A stretch of DNA of 64,000 bases from Pseudomonadota bacterium (GTDB taxonomy: Bacteria; Pseudomonadota; Alphaproteobacteria; Rhizobiales; Hyphomicrobiaceae), in NCBI GenBank assembly GCA_018242215.1, contig JAFECG010000026.1, positions 62,001 to 126,000 on the forward strand, given 5' to 3'. Position numbers and translations under genes: made by a program. This document shows, in pieces, positions 34,361 to 43,801 of the stretch (position 1 is its first letter; the number at the start of each line of letters is the position of its first letter). The notes beneath the pieces are model-generated. The model made no database searches. It was not told where the DNA came from and was given only the letters and a program-made list of their open reading frames with translations.

Positions 34361-36415
34361 ATGTCCGACAAGGGGCGAGGGAAGCGGCAGGCGTTGGGCT
34401 TGCCAGTCAAAACGCATCGGGCTGATATCGACGGTCTGCGTGCCGTCGCGATCCTCGGCGTGCTCGGCTATCACTTCGGCCTCGGCGTTCCCGGCGGCTA
34501 TGGCGGCGTCGACGTCTTCTTCGTCATTTCAGGTTTTCTGATCGCGGGGATCATCAAGTCGGAACTCGAAGCGGGAACGTTCTCCCTCGCGAATTTCTAT
34601 GTTCGGCGGATCCGGCGGATATTGCCGGCGCTTGCCGTGTGTCTTCTGGTTACGACGATCGCAGCCGCGACCATCCTGTTTCCGTTCGATTTCGTCAGTT
34701 ATGCGCGAAGCCTCAGGGCCGTCGCGACGGCGACATCAAACTTCTTCTTTGAGCACAGGGCTTCTAACTACTTCGGCGCGGTTGCGATCTACAAACCGCT
34801 GATGCACACGTGGTCGCTGAGCATCGAGGAGCAGTTCTACGCGGCTTTTCCGCTGCTCGTGATGCTGCTCCATCGTTTTCGTCGCGGCTATGCCCTGCCG
34901 GCGATGGCTCTCGCGGCGGCTTTGTCGCTGGCTTTCAGCGTCCATCTGCTTACGCAATCGCCGGAGCGTGCTTTCTTCTCTTTGGCGGGCCGCATCTGGG
35001 AATTGCTGTGCGGGACGATGCTGGCGTTCGGTCTCCTACCGCAATTGCGGTCTCGATCGATGCGCGAGACGACGGCTCTTCTCGGCGCTTTGATGATCGT
35101 CGGATGCTACTTCATCTATTCCGACGAGACGCTCTTTCCCGGGCTTGCAGCATTGCCGCTCTGCATCGGCGCCATTTTGATCATTTATTCCGGAACGGGG
35201 GCAAGCGACGAGAGCAATCTTCATCAGACGATGGTTGCGCGGCTGCTATCAGCGCCTCCATTTGTCGCGATCGGGCTGATCTCCTATTCCGTCTACCTCT
35301 GGCATTGGCCGCTGCTCGTCCTTACGCGATATCGTTTCGAGACGTTGTTCGACGATGGTGGCGGTTTCTCGACAGCGCTGGTGCTGGCCACTGCCAGTCT
35401 CCTGCTCGGTGCCTTATCGTGGCGTTTTGTCGAGCAGCCATTTCGCGGACGATTGGCATCGCATTCGGCGTGGAAAGCCTATGCCGGGGCTTTTGCGACG
35501 TTCGCCATTACACTTGGCGTGGCCCAGTTGATCGTCAAAAAGCCGGCATGGTTTCATACGTGGCCGAAGGAAGTAATCGCCTTGGGTGCTCATGGCCGCG
35601 ATCCGAAGCTTGCGTCCTTCTTCGGGCCCCCCGCATCCCGGAAGCAGGGCTGGCCGAAGGGTATTTTTTTGGTCGGTGATGGATCGTCCATCCCAGGCAC
35701 GTTTCTTTGGGGTGATAGTCATGCCATGGCAATGCTTCCGGGCATGAAGGACTACCTCAACGCGACACGAAGGCGGATATTGATTTCAGCGGACCCAAGT
35801 TGCCCGCCTCTCATCAACGTGAGTTTCCACGGCGATCGTTATGCGGAAGCCTGCAAGGCGCGGAACGATCGCGTTCTTGCCGCGATCCTGAAGAGCGATA
35901 TCAGAGATGTTGTTCTTGTAGGTCGTTGGATTCGGTATGCTCGTCTGTTCGATCCCAAAAAACGGGTTGCAAAGTTTCAATGGGGCGACGCCGCTAAGGA
36001 AAAAGCGTTCGGCGAGATGCTTGAGGAGACAGTTCAAACGCTCGTCGACCACGGCAAAAGTGTCGTCATAGCAGGGCCGATTCCAGAGCAGCATTTCGAT
36101 GTGACGCGTAGCATGATGCGTCACGCCGCCTGGAACGAGCCGCTACCGAATGCAGAGACCGTCGAGGATTTTCGCCGAGACGAGAGGAAGGTCTTGGATG
36201 TGCTGGCGCGGCTCGATCATATTGAGGGCGTGAGCGTCGTATACCCAGATCGCGCCCTCTGCGATGATCGGATTTGTCCCTATCTCAAGGACAATATCGG
36301 GCTCTACTTCGACGACAATCATCTGAGCGTCGCTGGCGCGCGCGAGCTTCGGCCGGTGTATGCCCAGATGTTCGCATCTCAACCGGAAAACGAGACGCAC
36401 GCCGCGGCGGAGTAG
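34361..36415 (+). CDS. OafA/YrhL-type acyltransferase with C-terminal SGNH domain
   Basis: A 684-residue two-domain enzyme. Residues about 15-370 form the acyltransferase-3 membrane domain: THRADIDGLRAVAILGVLGYHFGL with the catalytic His, GGVDVFFVISGFLI and FYVRRIRRILPALAV, then ten or so helices. The C-terminal part (about 400-680) is a periplasmic SGNH hydrolase-like domain with WGDSHAMAMLPG and DDNHLSVAGAREL carrying Ser, Asp and His. Relatives O-acetylate lipopolysaccharide, O-antigen or peptidoglycan. The start at 34361 follows GGGGAG. No polysaccharide locus is nearby, so the acceptor is unknown. Confidence 0.93.
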   Translation: MSDKGRGKRQALGLPVKTHRADIDGLRAVAILGVLGYHFGLGVPGGYGGVDVFFVISGFLIAGIIKSELEAGTFSLANFYVRRIRRILPALAVCLLVTTIAAATILFPFDFVSYARSLRAVATATSNFFFEHRASNYFGAVAIYKPLMHTWSLSIEEQFYAAFPLLVMLLHRFRRGYALPAMALAAALSLAFSVHLLTQSPERAFFSLAGRIWELLCGTMLAFGLLPQLRSRSMRETTALLGALMIVGCYFIYSDETLFPGLAALPLCIGAILIIYSGTGASDESNLHQTMVARLLSAPPFVAIGLISYSVYLWHWPLLVLTRYRFETLFDDGGGFSTALVLATASLLLGALSWRFVEQPFRGRLASHSAWKAYAGAFATFAITLGVAQLIVKKPAWFHTWPKEVIALGAHGRDPKLASFFGPPASRKQGWPKGIFLVGDGSSIPGTFLWGDSHAMAMLPGMKDYLNATRRRILISADPSCPPLINVSFHGDRYAEACKARNDRVLAAILKSDIRDVVLVGRWIRYARLFDPKKRVAKFQWGDAAKEKAFGEMLEETVQTLVDHGKSVVIAGPIPEQHFDVTRSMMRHAAWNEPLPNAETVEDFRRDERKVLDVLARLDHIEGVSVVYPDRALCDDRICPYLKDNIGLYFDDNHLSVAGARELRPVYAQMFASQPENETHAAAE

Positions 36416-36443
36416 GCCGTCGGTGCTGCATACAGGATGAGGC

Positions 36444-37109
36444 TCAAAACTTCTCCAGAAGTTCCTGTTCCTTTTCCGCCGTGGTGAGTCCAGCCGACTT
36501 CAGGATTGCAGGCAGGATGTCTTCGGCCTTGTCGACGACCGTAAAATGCACGTCGAGACCGGCGCGGATGAATGTTTCCGCTTTCATGTGCTCAAGCAGC
36601 TTCAGAAACGGATCCCAGAAGCCATTGATGTTCGCGACAATGATCGGCTTCGAATGGCGTCCGAGCTGCGACCATGTCAGCTGCTCGACAAGCTCTTCAA
36701 GCGTGCCGACGCCGCCCGGAAGCGCAACGAAGGCATCCGCACGGTCGAACATCAACTGTTTCCGGACATGCATATTCTCAACGACGATCAATTCGTCGAC
36801 GTCTTTCAGCATGTGCTCGCGGCTGCCGAGGAATTCCGGGATAATGCCAGTCACCTTGCCGCCTGCGCCGAGTGTCGCGCGCGCGACTTCGCCCATGAGG
36901 CCGAGACTTCCGCCGCCATAAACCAACCGGATGCCGTTGTCGGCGAGCGCTTTTCCGAGCTTTCTCGCGGCAATCGCATATGCGGATTCGAGGCCCTTGC
37001 CCGAGCCGCAGTAGACGCACACGCCATCGATTTTGGCTGCTGTAGGGGGATTCCCGCCATTCATATCGTTCGCCGGTTTTGGAACCGGCATTTTTGTCAT
37101 TTCATTCAT
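36444..37109 (-). CDS. LOG-family protein (cytokinin-riboside monophosphate phosphoribohydrolase-like)
   Basis: A 221-residue Rossmann-like protein often misnamed lysine decarboxylase. Signatures: VCVYCGSGKGLESAYAIAARKLG, LVYGGGSLGLMGEVARATLGAGGKVTGIIP, MHVRKQLMFDRADAFVALPGGVGTLEEL; the PGGxGTxxE motif is the active-site hallmark. LOG enzymes release free bases from nucleoside 5'-monophosphates; in bacteria some cut AMP-type nucleotides with unknown purpose. The start at 37109 fits the family; the open frame upstream encodes unrelated residues. It is divergent from the coiled-coil/LysM gene. Confidence 0.92.
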   Translation of the reverse strand: MNEMTKMPVPKPANDMNGGNPPTAAKIDGVCVYCGSGKGLESAYAIAARKLGKALADNGIRLVYGGGSLGLMGEVARATLGAGGKVTGIIPEFLGSREHMLKDVDELIVVENMHVRKQLMFDRADAFVALPGGVGTLEELVEQLTWSQLGRHSKPIIVANINGFWDPFLKLLEHMKAETFIRAGLDVHFTVVDKAEDILPAILKSAGLTTAEKEQELLEKF

Positions 37110-37324
37110 ATGTATTCCATTTCCGACTGATCGGACCTTGTTATTTAGTGATCCGGCCGCCGACTGCCCAGGTGTCGCCGGGGGGCGTTCCTCGCATGCA
37201 TTCCATGTGACTTTTGTGAGCGTCGGGTCACGCTCCGGTCCCAATTCACATTCTCCGCCCGTCGGGTCGTGGCGTCAGCCGGAGACGTGTGCTTAGGTTT
37301 ATATTGAGGCTACAAGGCGATGTT

Positions 37325-38797
37325 ATGAAGGACGGGGAACCTTCGGAATCGGCAGGGAAAATCGCGGTTCGCTGCGCGCGGGCCGGAGCGGCCGCGGGTT
37401 TTCTCGTCGTGGCGGGGTTCTTATCGCTGCCGCTCGATGCTGCGATTGACCGCCAGGATGCCGACGCGGCGCCGGACAGAGCAGTTATCGACAGAAATTT
37501 TGCAGGCGTCGTGGCTCTCGACGATGACGATACGCTGGAGGCTGCCGGAGTGGAGCGCGTTGCGCTCGCCCAGGACGCTCCCGCAGAGATTACCGCGGCC
37601 GACGCGCATTCGGCCGAAAGCGCGAAGAGTCAGGCGCCCGCCCCGTGGCCCGGGAAAGAACTCGGGCTGATGGACCGCGTGCAGGACTGGCTCGCGCGGG
37701 CCAATCGCGAATTTCAGACGATTATCGTCCGGCGGTTGTCGGTCGCGCCCGCCGGCGGCGGTGGTGACGCGATCGCGCGCAAAATCGAGGAGGCGAAAGA
37801 AGAAGACGCTGAGGCCGGTCGCCAGCGTAGGGAAGCGGCAATTAAGGCAGCGCAGGCGAAGCAGGATGCCGAAGCCAAACGCCTGACGGATGCTGCGGAG
37901 GCCAAGAAACGCGCCGAGGAGAAGCGGAAGGAGCGCGAACGCCTCGAAGCGGAATCGAAACGGATCGAAGACCAGCAGAAGCTCGTAGAAGACAAGCGCA
38001 AGGCCGAGGAACAGAAGCGCATCGAAGAGGCGGGGCGCGCGGCTCAGGCGGCGCAAGACGCGATTGCGAAGAAGGCCGCCGCAGAGGCGCAGGCGGCGAA
38101 AGAGCGTGGGCTCGCGGAGAAGGCGGCCGAGGACCAGCGCGAACGCGCAGAAGAGGCGCATCAGCGCGCCTTAGCAGATGCCGCCGCAAAAGCCGTGGAG
38201 GATGCGAAGCGAACCGCTGCAGCACAGGCAGCAGAAGAAAAAGCCAAGCAAGAGGCTGCGGCCAGGCGAGTGGCGGAAAATCAGCGTTTAGCCGAGGAAG
38301 CCTCGGCGAAGGCGGCTGAGGAGAAAGCTCAACAAGAGGCTGCTGCGAAGGAAGCCGCCGACCGGCAGCGTGCAGCCGAGCAGGAGGCGACAAAAGCTGC
38401 TGCGGCCAAGGCTGCTGCAGTCAAGGCTGCCCAGGAAAAGACCGCGGCGTCGCCGGAGCCGCCAGAGAGCAAAACGGAAAGCACTACTGCCGCGACGGCG
38501 CCTCTACATGAAGCGCGGATCGTCCGCGACGCAAACGATCACATGGCGCGCGGCCCAGTGGTCCAGCGGTGGATCCGCCGTGCGCGACAGGGACGCTGCC
38601 GCGCCGAGGGGCGCAAGATCCTGCTGCCGGGCCATTACGTGGTCGCGCGCGGCGACAGCCTTTGGCGGATTGCGCTGCGCCATTATCGCAGCGGACTTTA
38701 TTTCCTGCGGATCTACCGGGCCAATCGCGACGTCATCCGCGACCCGAACCGCATCTATCCGTGTGAACGGCTCTATCTGCCGCGTCGGCGCGGGTGA
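37325..38797 (+). CDS. Membrane-anchored coiled-coil protein with C-terminal LysM-like domain
   Basis: A 490-residue protein: one N-terminal membrane anchor (AAAGFLVVAGFLSLPLDAA, about residues 25-43), an acidic linker, and about 220 residues (about 150-385) of Ala/Glu/Lys/Arg-rich heptads resembling TolA domain II. The C-terminus HYVVARGDSLWRIALRHYRSGLYFLRIYRANRDVIRDPNRIYPCERLYLP has a LysM pattern, and LysM domains bind peptidoglycan. The whole is long enough to span much of the periplasm from inner membrane to cell wall. No tolQ or tolR is adjacent. Function is inferred only from architecture. The start at 37325 follows AAGGCGA. Confidence 0.75.
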   Translation: MKDGEPSESAGKIAVRCARAGAAAGFLVVAGFLSLPLDAAIDRQDADAAPDRAVIDRNFAGVVALDDDDTLEAAGVERVALAQDAPAEITAADAHSAESAKSQAPAPWPGKELGLMDRVQDWLARANREFQTIIVRRLSVAPAGGGGDAIARKIEEAKEEDAEAGRQRREAAIKAAQAKQDAEAKRLTDAAEAKKRAEEKRKERERLEAESKRIEDQQKLVEDKRKAEEQKRIEEAGRAAQAAQDAIAKKAAAEAQAAKERGLAEKAAEDQRERAEEAHQRALADAAAKAVEDAKRTAAAQAAEEKAKQEAAARRVAENQRLAEEASAKAAEEKAQQEAAAKEAADRQRAAEQEATKAAAAKAAAVKAAQEKTAASPEPPESKTESTTAATAPLHEARIVRDANDHMARGPVVQRWIRRARQGRCRAEGRKILLPGHYVVARGDSLWRIALRHYRSGLYFLRIYRANRDVIRDPNRIYPCERLYLPRRRG

Positions 38798-38833
38798 TGG
38801 ACTTTCCTCGCGCTTGACCCTATTTCAGGCCCA

Positions 38834-40792
38834 ATGCAAAAAGCTTCCGTCAACCTTCGCGCGACCCGGAACGGGTTTCTGGCGCGTCTTATTCCGTCGA
38901 GCGAAACGTCACGGGTTCTGAGGGCTCTGTGGCCTTATGTCTGGCCCGAGGACCGGCCGGATCTCCGGCGCACCGTCGTCATCTCGTTCGTCATCGTCGT
39001 CATCGCCAAGGCGGTGACGGTCGGCGTTCCATTCACGCTCAAGTGGGCAACCGACGCGCTGGTCGCGGCCTCGGGCGGTCACGTCGCGAGTAACCAGACG
39101 CTACCGTGGCTCGTCGGCGCGCCGGTGCTGGCCGCGATCTTCTACGGTATCGCACGTATCGTGATGTCGCTGCTGGTGCAGGTCCGCGAAGGCATGTTCG
39201 CGCGCGTCGCGATGCACGCCGTCAGAAAGCTCGCGCTCACGACGTTCGAGCACATGCACCGGCTGTCGCTCAGGTTCCACCTCGAACGCAAGACGGGCGG
39301 GTTGACGCGCGTGCTCGAGCGCGGGCGCACGGGCATCGAGAACATCAGCCGCATGGCGCTGATGACGCTGATCCCGACGATCGTCGAGTTTCTGATGATC
39401 ATCGTCGTGTGTGCGTATGAGTTCGACTGGCGCTATATCGTGACCATCGTCGGGATGATCGCGGCGTACCTCTGGTTCACGATCCGCGCGACCGACTGGC
39501 GGCTGTCGATCCGCCGCGTGATGAACGAAAGCGACACGGACGCCAACACGAAGGCGATCGACAGTCTGCTGAACTACGAGACGGTTAAATACTTCGGCGC
39601 CGAGGGGCGCGAAGCGGGGCGCTACGACAAATCCATGGCGGCCTACGAGAAGGCGAGCATCAAGACCTATACCTCGCTCGCGGTTCTGAACTCGGGACAG
39701 GCGGTCATCTTCACGATCGCGCTGACGATCTGCCTCATCATGGCGGCGAACGACGTTGTGGCGGGGAAGGACACGGTTGGCCATTTCGCCATGGTCAATC
39801 TGCTGATGCTGCAGCTCTTCATGCCGCTGAATTTCATGGGCATGGTCTATCGCGAGATCAAGCAGGGGCTGACCGACATCGAGCGGATGATGGAGGTGCT
39901 CGATCAGAGTCCCGAGGTCGCGGACCGACCGGGTGCGAAAACGCTACAGGTTTCCGGCGGTGCGGTCCGGTTCGATCATGTGAAGTTCGGATATGACCCG
40001 GAGCGGGTCATTCTGAAAGACGTGTCGTTCGAGGTACCGGCGGGGAAGATGGTTGCGATTGTCGGGCCGTCAGGTGCGGGTAAGTCGACGGTCGCGCGGT
40101 TGCTGCTCCGCTTCTATGACGTGACGAGCGGGCGCATCCTGATCGACGGACAGGATATCCGGGACGTGACGCAATCGTCGCTGCGTGCAGCGATCGGCGT
40201 CGTGCCGCAGGACACGGTGCTGTTCAACGATACGATCTTCTACAACATCAAGTATGGCCGTGCCGACGCGACTGACGATGACGTTTATGCGGCGGCGAAG
40301 CTCGCGCAGATCGATGACTTCGTCCGCGCGCTGCCTGACGGTTACGGTACGATGGTCGGCGAACGCGGCCTGAAGCTTTCGGGCGGAGAGAAGCAGCGCG
40401 TCGCGATCGCGCGAACGATTTTGAAGGCGCCGCCGATTTTGCTGCTCGACGAGGCGACGAGTGCGCTCGACAGCCATACCGAGAAGGAAATCCAGGACGC
40501 GCTCGACCGCGTTTCGAAGGACCGTACGACGGTCGTCATCGCGCATCGGCTGTCGACGATCGTGCACGCCGACATGATTTTGGTATTCGAGGCCGGGCGC
40601 GTCGCCGAGCAGGGGACGCATGCTGAGCTCATCGCTAAGAACGGGCTTTATGCGAGCCTCTGGGCGCGGCAGCGGCAAGCGGAGAAGGCGCGCGAGGATC
40701 TCGCGCACGCGCTCGAAGAAGCAGGCGAGTCGCCGCGCCTGCTCGATCCGTCGGATGATGATATCGCGTTCGAAAGAACGGGAACGGACTGA
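38834..40792 (+). CDS. ATM1-type ABC exporter (fused permease and ATPase)
   Basis: Half-transporter of 652 residues, acting as a homodimer, related to mitochondrial Atm1 and bacterial NaAtm1, which export glutathione-related compounds and help metal resistance and iron-sulfur supply. Six helices occupy about 45-345 (LERKTGGLTRVLERGRTGIENISRM is a family hallmark of the coupling region). The ATPase follows with Walker A GPSGAGKST, signature LSGGEKQR, Walker B ILLLDEAT and H-loop AHRLST. The C-terminal 40 residues are acidic and variable. It follows the LysM gene by 36 bases but a functional link is not evident. Confidence 0.92.
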   Translation: MQKASVNLRATRNGFLARLIPSSETSRVLRALWPYVWPEDRPDLRRTVVISFVIVVIAKAVTVGVPFTLKWATDALVAASGGHVASNQTLPWLVGAPVLAAIFYGIARIVMSLLVQVREGMFARVAMHAVRKLALTTFEHMHRLSLRFHLERKTGGLTRVLERGRTGIENISRMALMTLIPTIVEFLMIIVVCAYEFDWRYIVTIVGMIAAYLWFTIRATDWRLSIRRVMNESDTDANTKAIDSLLNYETVKYFGAEGREAGRYDKSMAAYEKASIKTYTSLAVLNSGQAVIFTIALTICLIMAANDVVAGKDTVGHFAMVNLLMLQLFMPLNFMGMVYREIKQGLTDIERMMEVLDQSPEVADRPGAKTLQVSGGAVRFDHVKFGYDPERVILKDVSFEVPAGKMVAIVGPSGAGKSTVARLLLRFYDVTSGRILIDGQDIRDVTQSSLRAAIGVVPQDTVLFNDTIFYNIKYGRADATDDDVYAAAKLAQIDDFVRALPDGYGTMVGERGLKLSGGEKQRVAIARTILKAPPILLLDEATSALDSHTEKEIQDALDRVSKDRTTVVIAHRLSTIVHADMILVFEAGRVAEQGTHAELIAKNGLYASLWARQRQAEKAREDLAHALEEAGESPRLLDPSDDDIAFERTGTD

Positions 40793-40896
40793 GCTCGTTG
40801 GATCTTCGGTGTCATTACCGGGCTTGTCTCGATGACCCAATTGTCATCCGCAAGCCCTGACTGCGCCCGGAGCGGTTTGGTACAACGCCGGGATGT

Positions 40897-41082
40897 TCAA
40901 TCTTCGACGATGATCCAGCTATCGGGATTGGGCAGCTTTGCGCGCTTCGTCTCTGCTTCGTCGCGCGTTGCAAAACGGATGGCGAGAGTGCGGCCGACGA
41001 AGACATCGCCGTTGCCGAGGTAGGTGTGTTTCGTGTCGACTGCGAGCGGCGTCGCACGGTGTTCTTCAAGCAGGTAGGCCAT
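40897..41082 (-). CDS. Small hypothetical protein
   Basis: A 61-residue soluble protein (MAYLLEEHRATPLAVDTKHTY at the N-terminus, DSWIIVED at the C-terminus) with a balanced composition and an FATRDEAE helix. An ATG two codons further upstream is also open. No family is recognised. It lies alone, and a large inverted repeat lies upstream of it, which could belong to its leader. Confidence 0.5.
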   Translation of the reverse strand: MAYLLEEHRATPLAVDTKHTYLGNGDVFVGRTLAIRFATRDEAETKRAKLPNPDSWIIVED

Positions 41083-41135
41083 CCGCACGATCCTCGCGTC
41101 GTTGCTTTCGCGAGAATAGCAAATATGGAGATAAA

Positions 41136-41180
41136 GCTAACCCCGAGATCTGGGGCCGGGAGACCCATCTCGGGGTTAGC
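41136..41180. repeat. 14-bp perfect inverted repeat
   Basis: gctaaccccgagat (41136-41149) and atctcggggttagc (41167-41180) are exact reverse complements around a 17-base GC-rich loop. It lies between the small minus-strand gene and the plus-strand membrane protein. The rest of 41183-41420 is AT-richer spacer without a gene. Confidence 0.8.
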
Positions 41181-41420
41181 ACGAGCTTAGCCTTCGGCCC
41201 TTCCAGGAAAACCTCAGGCTTGACTCGATTCCGTTGCGGCACGGCGGCGATGGCCGGCCATTTGTTTACATAAAATGTATAGAATAGGCCGACGTTCCCC
41301 TCAAGTGCCGATTTGACGCGTCCTTGAAGATGGGTCGCGAAAACTTATCCCCGCTTCCTGTGCGGGTGGTAGATTTATGCCTTCACGCCCGTGTTGTGCG
41401 GCAGAGGCAGGACGAGACGT

Positions 41421-42116
41421 TTGAACGCTGAAGATTTTCGAGCGACCGCCCAAAAGGTTTTCGGCGCCCTTTGGCGCGGAACGGTCATTGCGATCTGGAC
41501 GGCGCGGGAGATTTTGAGGACGGCGTGGAGAATTTCGCGCGGGCCGCTGATCACCGCCCTCAATATCACCGCGGCCCTCATTATCCTGTTCGAGGAGTGG
41601 GGCTGGCGTCCGCTTTCCGAGCTGCTTGGGCGCCTTGCGAAATTCGCGCCGCTTGGGGCCGTTGAACGGCTGCTGGCGCGTCTGCCGCCCTATGCGGCCC
41701 TTATCGCGCTCGCTCTTCCGACATCACTATTGTTGCCGCTTAAATTCGTCGCCGTGTGGCTACTGGCGAATGAGCACTTCTTGTCGGCCACGTTGTTGTT
41801 CGTGGGCGCCAAGATCGCGTCAACGGCGCTCATCGCGCGGGTCTTCATCCTGACGAAGCCATCGTTGATGCAGATCGGCTGGTTCGCCCGGGCGTTCAAC
41901 TGGTTCGTGCCTTGGAAGGATGCGCTTTATGCGCAAATCCGAGCATCGTGGGCGTGGCGCTACGGCCGCATCGTGAAAGGACGTGTTTTATCCCAGGCCC
42001 GCAGGATATGGAGTGATGTCCGGCCGCGGGTGGCGGCGACGTGGCGGCGGTGGACCGGGCGCGATTTGCCGTTCCTCGGTTCGTCGCACGACAGGGCCGA
42101 TCATTCGGCAAAGTGA
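41421..42116 (+). CDS. Hydrophobic membrane protein of unknown function
   Basis: About 231 residues with three or four hydrophobic segments (GPLITALNITAALIILF; YAALIALALPTSLLLPLKFVAVWLLA; LSATLLFVGAKIASTALIARVFIL), a WF-rich amphipathic stretch (MQIGWFARAFNWFVPWKDALYAQI) and a strongly basic C-terminus. I do not recognise a family. The start is uncertain: TTG at 41421 with a nearby purine-rich SD, or GTG at 41391; no in-frame ATG is well placed. Stand-alone gene. Confidence 0.65.
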   Translation: MNAEDFRATAQKVFGALWRGTVIAIWTAREILRTAWRISRGPLITALNITAALIILFEEWGWRPLSELLGRLAKFAPLGAVERLLARLPPYAALIALALPTSLLLPLKFVAVWLLANEHFLSATLLFVGAKIASTALIARVFILTKPSLMQIGWFARAFNWFVPWKDALYAQIRASWAWRYGRIVKGRVLSQARRIWSDVRPRVAATWRRWTGRDLPFLGSSHDRADHSAK

Positions 42117-42409
42117 TTCGGGCGACACGGGCAGGCCCTTCGCGGTTGCAGGACGTCCGCTGAGGATTGGAAAATACTCCTGGGGGCCGCGGCAATATTG
42201 CTTCCGGCTTTTGATCCGCCGCATAAAGAAGTGCAAATCAGCCACAGTGTTGATCTGCTGCGTGGGCTGGGCCGTCCAATTCCGTACTCAAATGTTGACG
42301 AAGCTCGTCAAGTATCTTCTGTTCATGTCGTTGGACCGGGAGGGGGTTCAATCGCGGGCTACTGGACAAGTGCGTCGGGAGCCGGCTGGGGAATTTGGGG
42401 GTACGTTGA
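42117..42409. other. Spacer upstream of the porin gene
   Basis: 293 bases without a convincing gene; a 71-codon frame at 42198-42413 overlaps the porin start and looks non-coding. It presumably contains the porin promoter and 5' leader. Confidence 0.4.
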
Positions 42410-43693
42410 ATGAAATCGAGACTATTGGCTGGCGTGGTGCCGGTTTTCGCGCTGGGATCGCTTGTGACAGCGACCGCGCTCAAAGCTGAGGACAAGCCGG
42501 ACATCGGTGTTCCGGACGAGTCAATCGCTCAAGATCTTCCCTTCGATGCAGTGCGCGCCTCGATGGCCGCGCGCGGCGTAAAATACGGCCTCAACTACAC
42601 GGGCGAATATTACGATGTGACCTCGGGCGGCCTCTCCCGCGGCTCGACCTATAATGGCTTGATCGAGACCTACGTCGACCTCGATCTTGAGAAGATGTTC
42701 GGCTGGAAAGGCGCGGTCATTCATGCCAACGCCTTCTACGTCCATGGCGATGGCCCGACGAACAAAACCGGCAGCATCTTTGCGGTCAGCAATCTCGAAG
42801 GCTTTGAGACGGTTCGCCTTGACGAACTGTGGCTCGAGCAGTCGCTGCTCGATGACAAAGTAAAGGTCAAGGTCGGCTCGATCGCCGCCGATACGATGTT
42901 CTTCATCAGCGATACGGCAGCCGTGTTCCTGAACGGTACGTTCGGCTGGCCCGGTATTCTGGCGACGAACACGATCCAGGGCGGTCCCGGCTATCCGCTG
43001 ACGTCGATGGGCGCCGTCGTGACGTTCACCCCGAACGACAATCTGACCCTCATGGGCGCGGTCTTCAACGGCAGCCCGGCTGATCCCTATGCGGACGATG
43101 CCCAGGCGTCCAACAATCACGGCACGGACTTTCGGTTCGGTGACGGGGAGCTGATGATTCTCGAAGGCGCCTACAAGTATGACCTTGCCGGACTGGGCGG
43201 CACCGTCAAAGTCGGCGGCTGGAAGCAGTTCAATGCGCCGGAAGGCATCTATACGGACTTCAGGACTGGCGCGTCCGTGGATAGCGACTACGGCATCTAC
43301 GGCATCATAGACCAGACGATCTGGAAGCAGGGTGACGATAAGAACGTGACCGTGTTCGGCCGCGTATCCGGCAGCCCGACGGAGCGCGGTTCTAGCAGCC
43401 AGATGGACTTCTATTTCGACACCGGCATTCTGTTCACGGGCTTCGTTCCGGGCCGCGCGAAAGACACGTTCGGCGCTGCTTTCGGATACGGCCAGATTTC
43501 CGAGGATCTTCTTCATACAGCCGACTCCGACTTCTCGGCGACGCATGAATCGGTGCTCGAACTCAACTACGTTGCGCAGATCAAGAACGGCATTACGCTC
43601 GCACCAGACTTCCAATACTTCTGGAATCCCGGTGCCGTTGCCGAAGTCGATCATGCCGCCGTCTGGGGTGCGCGCCTGAAAGTCAGCTATTAA
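42410..43693 (+). CDS. OprB-type carbohydrate-selective porin
   Basis: Outer-membrane beta-barrel of 427 residues. After a signal peptide (about 1-26) come the OprB features: GVKYGLNYTGEYYDVTSGGLSRGSTYNGLIETYVDLDLEKMFGWKGAVIHANAFYVHGDG, LDELWLEQSLLDDKVKVKVGSIAADTMFF, and a C-terminal strand ending in VWGARLKVSY with terminal aromatic residue. Members let sugars and similar solutes diffuse across the outer membrane; in methylotrophs the physiological solute is unclear. Monocistronic; a hairpin lies between it and miaA. Confidence 0.92.
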   Translation: MKSRLLAGVVPVFALGSLVTATALKAEDKPDIGVPDESIAQDLPFDAVRASMAARGVKYGLNYTGEYYDVTSGGLSRGSTYNGLIETYVDLDLEKMFGWKGAVIHANAFYVHGDGPTNKTGSIFAVSNLEGFETVRLDELWLEQSLLDDKVKVKVGSIAADTMFFISDTAAVFLNGTFGWPGILATNTIQGGPGYPLTSMGAVVTFTPNDNLTLMGAVFNGSPADPYADDAQASNNHGTDFRFGDGELMILEGAYKYDLAGLGGTVKVGGWKQFNAPEGIYTDFRTGASVDSDYGIYGIIDQTIWKQGDDKNVTVFGRVSGSPTERGSSSQMDFYFDTGILFTGFVPGRAKDTFGAAFGYGQISEDLLHTADSDFSATHESVLELNYVAQIKNGITLAPDFQYFWNPGAVAEVDHAAVWGARLKVSY

Positions 43694-43767
43694 GCAAGAT
43701 GGGTCCTCGGGGCGCCTCGGGGATGCCATCCTTCCGGTTCGAACAAAGAATTTCCCGTCAGACTTGC

Positions 43768-43795
43768 GCCTCCTAGTGCCTCAGCGCTAGGAGGC
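43768..43795 (+). promoter_or_regulatory. Hairpin covering the ribosome-binding site of miaA
   Basis: gcctcctag (43768-43776) pairs perfectly with ctaggaggc (43787-43795) around a 10-base loop. The right arm contains AGGAGG (43789-43794), the SD of miaA, 7 bases before its ATG. When folded, the SD is hidden. Confidence 0.7.
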
Positions 43796-43801
43796 CTTTC
43801 C

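Noticed and set aside
34810-35679. 289-codon frame inside the OafA-type gene
   Set aside because: It is an out-of-frame shadow of the acyltransferase, Arg/Ala-rich and without family features.
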